A stretch of DNA of 9,360 nt, from NCBI GenBank assembly GCA_020430865.1, contig JAGQIY010001261.1, positions 1 to 9,360 on the forward strand, written 5' to 3'. The DNA is from Myxococcales bacterium. GTDB taxonomy: Bacteria > Myxococcota > Polyangia > Polyangiales > Polyangiaceae. The notes beneath the pieces were generated by a model that ran no database searches, was not told the DNA's origin, and saw only the letters and a program-made list of their open reading frames with translations. Positions 1 to 5,770 of the stretch are shown here, in pieces; position 1 is the stretch's first letter; each line of letters starts with the position of its first letter. A program made the translations under genes and the position numbers.

Positions 1-1197
1 CAGCGCGCGTCCCTCCTGGAAGGCCAGCATCAAGCTCTTGCCGGTGTCACATGGCGTCAGGTTGAGGCGCGTGAACGCGCCCGCGAAGGATGGTGCGTCG
101 TACTCCAGGCGTTCCAGCTGACTCGGAGTGCACTCCGCGAGCATGGTGAGTTGATTGCGCTGCAGCGGGCCGGCGAAGAAGTCAGCCAGGCTTCGGCTCG
201 ACCCCCGGTGACGTCCGATGCGTCCAAAGGCGTGGACGTCGTCGATGTACAGCACGACCTTGTGTTCCGCGCAGTCCTGCAGCACCTGAACGGCGCGTTC
301 TTCCCACTCGCCGATGTAGCTCATGCCTGCGATGAGGCGCTGCCCCGACATTTTCCACACGTGGAACACGCGATCCAGATTGCGATGGGTGGGGTAGTCG
401 TCTGCCTCCAGGAGGTCGTGCACCAGCTGATGGATGGTGCGGGTCTTTCCGACTCCGGAGTCTCCGACCAGGAGCACGCTGTGCTTCTGAGGTCCACACA
501 CCAGGTGCGCGAGATCGTCTCGCAGCGGATGGTGGGAGGAGGGTCGGGGGGTGAGGCCCGATTGTCGCGCGGTCAGATCCTCCGCGATGCGATGCAGAAC
601 GCGCATCCCCTGTCGGACCTTGGGTTTGCCCGATCGCTCTTCATCGAACTCCAGGTCCGACCAGACGCTCGTCGTGCGCTTCAGGTTTGCGAACGGGCTC
701 TTGGGCTCCGCGTTGAAGGCCACCTTCGAGAGGCGGTCCTTGCCGTTGGTCTCCAGGCGATCCAGCAGCTGAGGGTCCACGTCCGCCCAGGCCTTGCTGA
801 AGTAGCGCGCCGCGAGGGACTCGAGGGGTTCGTCGTCGCGCAACGGAAACCACTTCTGCGGGATCCTGGGATGATACGCGATGACCAGCTCCCGCTCTCC
901 CCCCACCCAGCGCGGCTCGAGGATGATGGGAAAGCGACCGCTCAGCGCCGCCCTGCTCGCCCCCACCTTTATTTCCAGGTGGATACGGACGAGGTCGGTC
1001 CCGCGCTTGCTATCGAAGCGCTCCAGGTCGAGGGGGTCGGCAGCTTGAATCAGCGCCTTCAGGTTCTTGATCAGCGCTGCCTCGGCCTTGACCAGGTTTG
1101 CTCCGCCGTGCTCGATCAGCTGTCCGTTCAAGCCGACACACGTCAGCGTGAAGCCGCGGGATTCACGTTGCTGGTAGACGGGAATCGAGAAGTGCAT
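1..1197 (-). CDS. ClpB-like AAA+ ATPase, 3' part beyond window edge
   Basis: This frame is open from an ATG at 1197 to the left edge, giving the first 399 residues of a longer protein. Residues about 1-140 form a beta/alpha domain that I do not recognise but which is paralogous to the start of the neighbouring ATPase. Residues about 195-399 are a ClpA/ClpB-type first AAA module: Walker A GDSGVGKT at 245-252, the pore-loop segment around Tyr294 (AGMSYIGEWEER), and Walker B VVLYIDD at 314-320, with Asp where Asp-Glu is usual. The position equivalent to ClpB's twin arginine fingers (ALERRF) reads FAGAF, so these appear lost. The start codon overlaps the stop of the upstream ATPase gene (TGATG), so translation is probably coupled and the two products made together. 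A second AAA module may follow outside the window. There is no signal peptide, so it is probably cytoplasmic. The AAA+ assignment is firm; the biological role is unknown. Confidence 0.9.
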   Translation of the reverse strand, partial: MHFSIPVYQQRESRGFTLTCVGLNGQLIEHGGANLVKAEAALIKNLKALIQAADPLDLERFDSKRGTDLVRIHLEIKVGASRAALSGRFPIILEPRWVGGERELVIAYHPRIPQKWFPLRDDEPLESLAARYFSKAWADVDPQLLDRLETNGKDRLSKVAFNAEPKSPFANLKRTTSVWSDLEFDEERSGKPKVRQGMRVLHRIAEDLTARQSGLTPRPSSHHPLRDDLAHLVCGPQKHSVLLVGDSGVGKTRTIHQLVHDLLEADDYPTHRNLDRVFHVWKMSGQRLIAGMSYIGEWEERAVQVLQDCAEHKVVLYIDDVHAFGRIGRHRGSSRSLADFFAGPLQRNQLTMLAECTPSQLERLEYDAPSFAGAFTRLNLTPCDTGKSLMLAFQEGRAL

Positions 1198-1199
1198 CA
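1195..1199 (-). promoter_or_regulatory. TGATG stop/start overlap coupling two ATPase genes
   Basis: Read on the minus strand, the TGA of the 1142-residue ATPase (1199-1197) shares its final A with the ATG of the next gene (1197-1195). No strong Shine-Dalgarno is visible just before this ATG, which favours termination-reinitiation by the same ribosomes. The two genes are therefore almost certainly one transcription unit. Confidence 0.8.
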
Positions 1200-4100
1200 G
1201 CTAGCCCACGTGGTTGCGATCAGGTCGTGCAGGTCAGCGCCTTCGCCGAGTTGATGAATCAGGATGCGGAAGGCGACTCGATCGAGCTCCGCCCAGTAGT
1301 TGGAGTCCACGTAGCTCACGTCGGCCAGCGGCGGCGTCAGCTTGACGTAGCGCTCGCGGATCTGGTGCGTTCGCACCCGGGGGTGCTTGTTCAAGACGTC
1401 GAAGGGCAGCGTCGCCGGCGGGCGCATCTTCGGGTGCAACCAGACCGTCTTGTCGGGTGCGACGCGGCTGCTCATGCGAATCAGCTGCAGGGTCCTCGAA
1501 TGGTCCTGGATGGACTGGCTGGTGAAGCTCTGCAGTCCTTGTTCCAGCGTGAGCAGGGCCCCGGCGAGGCGCCCCTTGACGGCGAGCAGCAGCGTCGCCG
1601 GTTTGCGCTTGGTGTCCGCCAGCAGCGCGTCGAGCCACGAAGCGGGCTGTGGGTCCGACCAGTAGCAGTCCTGGGGCCAGCCTGACTTGGCCGGCTTGAC
1701 GCTCGCCGGCGGATGCACGGAGACCTGCCATCCTCGTTCGCGGCAGGTGTCCTCGAACCCGTTCCACCACTCATTCAGGGCGAGATTCGCGTCCAGCTCG
1801 CGGGCCAGCAGCAGGATCTGATCTCGCCCGACCAGGCGCGCAAGAAACGCTGGCACGAGACCTCGCTCGAGCGCCTCCGCCGCGTGAGACGCGTCCACAC
1901 GCAAGCCTTCCGCGGCCTCGGGATCTGGCGAGTCGGTGACCACCAAGGAAGAGAAGGCCAGCTCTTCCAAGGCTTCGAGCTCGTCTTGAGGGATGCGTAC
2001 GCGTTCCCAGATCCGTTCCAGGTCACCGAGCTCCCTGTGCAGGCGCTCCTGCTGCGCGCCCCGCAGCTGATGCTGTCGTGCGCTCCGGTTGCGTGCCATC
2101 TGACTGAGCTCGCTGCGCAGGTACTCGATGCGGGACCTCAGATCGTCGATTGGATCGAAGTCGAGCCAGCGACGCCCAAGCTCCGCCAGCTCGCTGATCT
2201 CGAGGTAGCTCGAGAGCTCGCTCTTCGCCGCCTTGCGGCCGCCCTTGCGCACCAACTCGAAATGCAGATCGGCCGCCTGGCTTCGCTTGAACACGTTGGG
2301 TTGCGTGGGTTCGCCGGCGAGGCGAACGTGCACCTGGCTGCCCTTGGCCTCGGCCCCCACGTGGCTGAGCAGGCCGGCGATCGGCGCCAGCACACGGTCC
2401 TCCAGCTCGCGGCGCAACGCGCGCGCGCCGTAGCTCGGCGAATAGCCCCGCTCGGCGATGGACGCGCTCGCTCCCGGCGACAGCTGTAGCTCCACGCCCC
2501 GCTCCAGAAAGCCCCGGCGTTTGCTGGCGCCGCTCAGCAAGAGCCGCAGCACGGCTTCGATCTCGCCTTGACCGAGCGGACTGAAAGGCACCACACGGTC
2601 CAGGCGGTTGATGAATTCTGGGCGGAAATGCTCTCGAATGGCACGCAGGTAGCTGGAGTGTGCGTCGCGCTCGGCCCTCACCAGGCCGAGGCCCTGGGTC
2701 GAGTGCGTCACGCCCAGGTTGCTGGTCATGATGATCAGGCAGTTGTGGAAATACGTCGTGCGGCCGTTGGCGTCACTCAGGCGCGCCTCACCCAGGACCC
2801 CGAGCAAGAGGTCGAAGACGGCGGGGCCGGCCTTCTCGATCTCGTCCAGGAGCAATACGCAGAACGGCTGCCTACGCACCTCGCGAGTGAGCAATCCTTC
2901 CTGACTCTGGGTACCGTGGATCAATCGTTCCGCGGCCGACGCGTCGCGATACTCGCTCATGTCGAACCGCAGCACGCGCTCGGCCGAGCCGAACAGGAAG
3001 CTCGCCAGGCTTCGCGCCAGCTCCGTCTTGCCAACGCCGGTCGGTCCCACGAACAGCAGGTTCGCCAGGGGTTTCCCGCTCGGCTGCAGGTCGGCCTTCA
3101 CGACGCTCATCGCTTCCGCGACGGCACGCACGGCGGGGCGCTGACCGATCAGTCGAGAGCCGAGCTTGCCTTCCACGAACTCGACCTCCAGGGGGAGATC
3201 CTCGCGCAGCAACGCCTCCGGTATGCCCGTCTGGCGCGAGAGCCAGCGCTGCACGCTGGAGGCTTCCAGCAGGTGTTCGTCGGCAGTGATCCGGGCGTGG
3301 GCGTCGAGCAGCTGTCGATAGAAGCCAATCGCCTTGCCAGGGAGGGCGCGGTACGGCTGGTAGCGCTCCACCAGCTGCACCAGGAGCCTGGCGACGCTGG
3401 GCTCCAGCCGCACTCGGTGTTCGCTGTCAGCCTGTATCCTGGAGGAAATAATATGCGTCGTCTGGTCGACGTCCAGCGGCGCGACTCGCACGCGGTGAAA
3501 CGCGTTGAAGAAGCTCACGCTCCGAGGTTCCAACGCGTCCAGGACCTGCGGTGTGATGCGTCCTACGACGCGTACCTTGGCGTCCTGGAGCGTACGCAGC
3601 ATGGCGTTCGGGATGTCCACGTGGCCGTCGCTGTGGTCGCCGAAGAGATCCGCCAAGTCGTCGAAGTAGAGCGTCGCGTCGAGGTGTTCCGCGGCTTCGA
3701 GCACACGGGCCAGGCGAGCCTGCCATTGACCCCGCGCGCTCATTCCGGCGATCAGCTGCGCGGCGCTGGTGGAGTAGATCCGCGTCTCGTGTCCTGCCCT
3801 CGCGCGCGCCGCGTACCAGTCTTCGAGTAGCGCCTGGCGTCCGGCCAGCTCCTCGCCGACGAGGAGCACGCTGGAGCGCTGGGGAGACTCGAGCAACGAC
3901 GCGAGTTGCCGTTGTTCCCGCTCTCGATAGAGCAGCGGCGGGCGCAACGTGCGACCTGGCGCTGCCGCGTCGCGCAGCGCCCGCCTCGAGTCGGTCCACA
4001 GCTCGGCTACCGAGGCCAGCACCTCGAGGGCTTGCTTCTTGTGTTCGCGCTCCGAGAGCAGGGCGCGGCGTCGCGCCACCGATCCACCGGGAGCGCTGGC

Positions 4101-4625
4101 GTCGCGCTCGATCTCCACCTCGATCTGCTGGAGACTACAGCCGAGCGCCGGAGGGAAGAGCGCCAGCGTTTGCTCGGGGTCGGGGTCGAGTGCCGCGATC
4201 ACGCGCTCGATCTCTCTCTGCACCACCTCCTGCAGATCTTCGTCTCGACTCACGAACACCGTGTGGTGGGGCGAGATGATGTCCACCCATTTGCCGCGTG
4301 GATCAGGTATCACGACGCCGTAGACGTCGATCGGAGTCGGGATGCGCGAGGCGTGAGGCAGGTCGCTGCGCTGGAGGTCGATCGGGATCACCACCAGCTC
4401 ACAACCCTCTGGCACCGTGAAGTTGCTGAGCGTCGCCGCGTCTTGCTCCACCAGATAGCGTCCCAGGAACAGCTCTTGCTCTTCGAGCACGCGTTCACGG
4501 ATGCCGATGCTGGCGAGCTCCGGAGCGCTGAGCGGATGGGCGATGACGCGCCCGTTCTGCAGCTCGCGCAGCACCAGCAAGGTGCGCAGTCGCGTCACCC
4601 CGGCTGCCTGAGAATCCTTCCCCAC
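1197..4625 (-). CDS. Double-AAA ClpB-like ATPase with degenerate D1, no pore loops and a PCRF-like C-terminus
   Basis: The protein has 1142 residues and a GTG start. An in-frame TAG lies three codons upstream, so no earlier start exists, and AGGAAGG precedes it closely. Residues 11-145 are a domain shared with the downstream ATPase. Residues about 230-400 are a ClpB-type D1: the Walker A position reads GEELAGRQ (257-264, no Lys-Thr), Walker B is LYFDD (319-323), and the pore tyrosine is Ala (AGMSARGQW). Residues about 485-755 are an AAA_2 D2 plus ClpB_D2-small: Walker A GPTGVGKT 527-534, Walker B LLLDE 591-595, sensor 1 TSN 634-636, FRPEFINR with arginine finger Arg674, and sensor 2 GAR 733-735. 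The GYVG loop before LTREVRR is deleted. A LGL tripeptide (646-648) sits where ClpA/ClpC carry the ClpP-docking loop. Residues 815-880 look coiled-coil, and 931-1035 resemble a release-factor PCRF domain. There is no ClpB middle domain, signal peptide or membrane segment. D2 is probably the ATP-hydrolysing motor; the substrate is unknown. Confidence 0.93.
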   Translation of the reverse strand: MGKDSQAAGVTRLRTLLVLRELQNGRVIAHPLSAPELASIGIRERVLEEQELFLGRYLVEQDAATLSNFTVPEGCELVVIPIDLQRSDLPHASRIPTPIDVYGVVIPDPRGKWVDIISPHHTVFVSRDEDLQEVVQREIERVIAALDPDPEQTLALFPPALGCSLQQIEVEIERDASAPGGSVARRRALLSEREHKKQALEVLASVAELWTDSRRALRDAAAPGRTLRPPLLYREREQRQLASLLESPQRSSVLLVGEELAGRQALLEDWYAARARAGHETRIYSTSAAQLIAGMSARGQWQARLARVLEAAEHLDATLYFDDLADLFGDHSDGHVDIPNAMLRTLQDAKVRVVGRITPQVLDALEPRSVSFFNAFHRVRVAPLDVDQTTHIISSRIQADSEHRVRLEPSVARLLVQLVERYQPYRALPGKAIGFYRQLLDAHARITADEHLLEASSVQRWLSRQTGIPEALLREDLPLEVEFVEGKLGSRLIGQRPAVRAVAEAMSVVKADLQPSGKPLANLLFVGPTGVGKTELARSLASFLFGSAERVLRFDMSEYRDASAAERLIHGTQSQEGLLTREVRRQPFCVLLLDEIEKAGPAVFDLLLGVLGEARLSDANGRTTYFHNCLIIMTSNLGVTHSTQGLGLVRAERDAHSSYLRAIREHFRPEFINRLDRVVPFSPLGQGEIEAVLRLLLSGASKRRGFLERGVELQLSPGASASIAERGYSPSYGARALRRELEDRVLAPIAGLLSHVGAEAKGSQVHVRLAGEPTQPNVFKRSQAADLHFELVRKGGRKAAKSELSSYLEISELAELGRRWLDFDPIDDLRSRIEYLRSELSQMARNRSARQHQLRGAQQERLHRELGDLERIWERVRIPQDELEALEELAFSSLVVTDSPDPEAAEGLRVDASHAAEALERGLVPAFLARLVGRDQILLLARELDANLALNEWWNGFEDTCRERGWQVSVHPPASVKPAKSGWPQDCYWSDPQPASWLDALLADTKRKPATLLLAVKGRLAGALLTLEQGLQSFTSQSIQDHSRTLQLIRMSSRVAPDKTVWLHPKMRPPATLPFDVLNKHPRVRTHQIRERYVKLTPPLADVSYVDSNYWAELDRVAFRILIHQLGEGADLHDLIATTWAS

Positions 4626-4672
4626 GCCTTCCTAATACGCGATTGGGGTCGCAGGCTGTAGGCTCCAGCCAC
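4626..4672. promoter_or_regulatory. 47-base divergent gap between ATPase operon and lipoprotein gene
   Basis: This short gap separates two divergent starts, so at least part of each promoter must lie inside it or in the flanking coding sequence. On the plus strand TAATAC at 4633-4638 resembles a -10 box and would give a leader of roughly 28 bases before the lipoprotein ATG. No convincing -35 lies at the right distance. I see no sigma-54 GG-N10-GC signature on either strand. Confidence 0.25.
4627..4633 (-). promoter_or_regulatory. Ribosome binding site of the 1142-residue ATPase
   Basis: The minus strand reads AGGAAGG one base before the GTG start at 4625. Its 5' AGGA portion gives a short but usable spacing of four bases. 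An in-frame TAG overlaps this site, so the GTG is the first possible start and the site decides it. A second in-frame GTG at codon 10 has a poorer upstream sequence. Confidence 0.55.
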
Positions 4673-5770
4673 ATGTTCTTCGGTCGAAGCAGGGGCAGCG
4701 ATTGGAGGCGCGGCGGGCTCCTGGTGCTGCTGCTCTGTGGATGCGCCTCTCGGCCCTCTGCCGTCCCGCCGGCGGCGCCGATTCGTGTCGACCAGGAGCC
4801 CCCGACCGTGTTGCCCGAGGCCCCGCGAGCCTCGGCGAACCCCGCGCTGACGCTCGAACCAGACTACACCTCACGCTTCAAGGACCGCGCGAGCTTGGCG
4901 GTGGCCGGCCAGATCTACTTCGAGCCAGACGGCCCCGCCTTGGTTGAGGCCGAGCGGACCGTGGAGGTGCCCCTGCAGCTGGTGGTGGTGGAGCGCCACG
5001 AGCGCCACTTGCGCGTGGCGTTGGCGGATGGAGGCGCCGTGGTCCTGGTCTACGTGCCTCGGCACGACTTCGCGTCGCGGGTCACACGCGAGGCGCGCCT
5101 GCTGGTGGATCCGCTACCCAAGGCGGACCGACGCGCGGGCGTCTTCTTGCGGCCAGGAGCCCGGGTCGAGGTGAGGGCACGCACCACGAAGTATTTCCGC
5201 GTGGAGTTCGAGGACTCCGACTTGAGATGCGATGGCTACCTGCCCAAGCCGAGCCTGGGGCTGGTCTATCAACCTCAGCAGCCGGCGCTCGGGTCGCTGG
5301 AGCTCGAAGCGGACAGCGAGTTCTCCCTCGCGCCGGGGGGGCCGCCCCTTGGCTGCGAAGCGAGCCCAGAGGTGCGACTGGTGCGTGAGCTGGATCGCAT
5401 GGGCGACTTCTCCCTGGTCGAGTACGCGTCCTCGGACTTGAGGTTGGTGGGTTGGGTGAGGTCCGCTCGAGTGCACCATGCTTCCCGGGCAGGCTCCGTC
5501 AAGCTCGCCGAAACCGGCGGCTATGGGCGAGGAGCAGACTCGGCGCCGCGCGTGTCCGTGCGGACGGGCGCTGCGATCTACGACGCTCGGGGCGACCAGG
5601 TGGGACGCGTCGTGCGGTCCGTTCAGCTCCCGGTGATCGCTCGAGGAGAGTCGAGGAGCGAGCTGTCTCTGAGCCTGCCACCATGGGGAGACGTGGCGGT
5701 TTGGGTCGCCACGGCGGACCTCACCCCCAGCTCAGAAGATCCAGGAGATGCCGACGCTGGGGCTGACTAG
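4673..5770 (+). CDS. Outer-envelope lipoprotein with about four SH3-like repeats
   Basis: The 365-residue product starts with a lipoprotein signal: arginines at 12-13, the hydrophobic run LLVLLL, and a lipobox ending at Cys24 (LCGC). The ATG at 4673 is chosen over an in-frame TTG at 4643 because it gives a normal-length signal peptide. A Pro/Ala-rich linker (about 25-60) is followed by four beta-rich segments (about 75-132, 155-196, 210-266, 293-350). Each ends in a similar strand: YVPRHDF, YLPKPSL, WVRSARV, WVATADL. This periodicity is typical of bacterial SH3-like (SH3b) repeats, which often bind peptidoglycan or protein partners. The assignment is by pattern, not by a recognised family. 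The C-terminus is acidic and disordered (Ser/Asp/Ala-rich). It is divergent from the ATPase operon and overlaps the convergent PEGA gene by 39 bases. Function is unknown; it is probably anchored in the inner leaflet of the outer membrane. Confidence 0.85.
   Translation: MFFGRSRGSDWRRGGLLVLLLCGCASRPSAVPPAAPIRVDQEPPTVLPEAPRASANPALTLEPDYTSRFKDRASLAVAGQIYFEPDGPALVEAERTVEVPLQLVVVERHERHLRVALADGGAVVLVYVPRHDFASRVTREARLLVDPLPKADRRAGVFLRPGARVEVRARTTKYFRVEFEDSDLRCDGYLPKPSLGLVYQPQQPALGSLELEADSEFSLAPGGPPLGCEASPEVRLVRELDRMGDFSLVEYASSDLRLVGWVRSARVHHASRAGSVKLAETGGYGRGADSAPRVSVRTGAAIYDARGDQVGRVVRSVQLPVIARGESRSELSLSLPPWGDVAVWVATADLTPSSEDPGDADAGAD

Noticed and set aside
151..1254. Long plus-strand open frame of 367 codons at the left end
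   Set aside because: It lies opposite a minus-strand frame with clear Walker A, pore-loop and Walker B motifs. Its own peptide has no recognisable motif and is the mirror of a GC-rich gene.
1197..1835. Active peptide chain release factor activity of the ATPase C-terminus
   Set aside because: No GGQ motif is present anywhere in the C-terminal region, so only a PCRF-like binding module is proposed.
2568..3830. Plus-strand open frame of 420 codons
   Set aside because: It is antisense to the AAA modules of the 1142-residue ATPase and is rich in Arg, Gln, His and Val without domain signal, as expected of a shadow frame.
1..4625. A type VI secretion ClpV or ordinary ClpB chaperone locus
   Set aside because: There is no ClpN domain, no ClpB middle domain, no GYVG loop, and no sheath, baseplate or DnaK-system genes nearby. 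The resemblance is confined to the AAA cores.
4643..4672. TTG start ten codons upstream for the lipoprotein
   Set aside because: It has no good ribosome binding site and makes the signal peptide's N-region unusually long; the ATG at 4673 fits a lipoprotein better.
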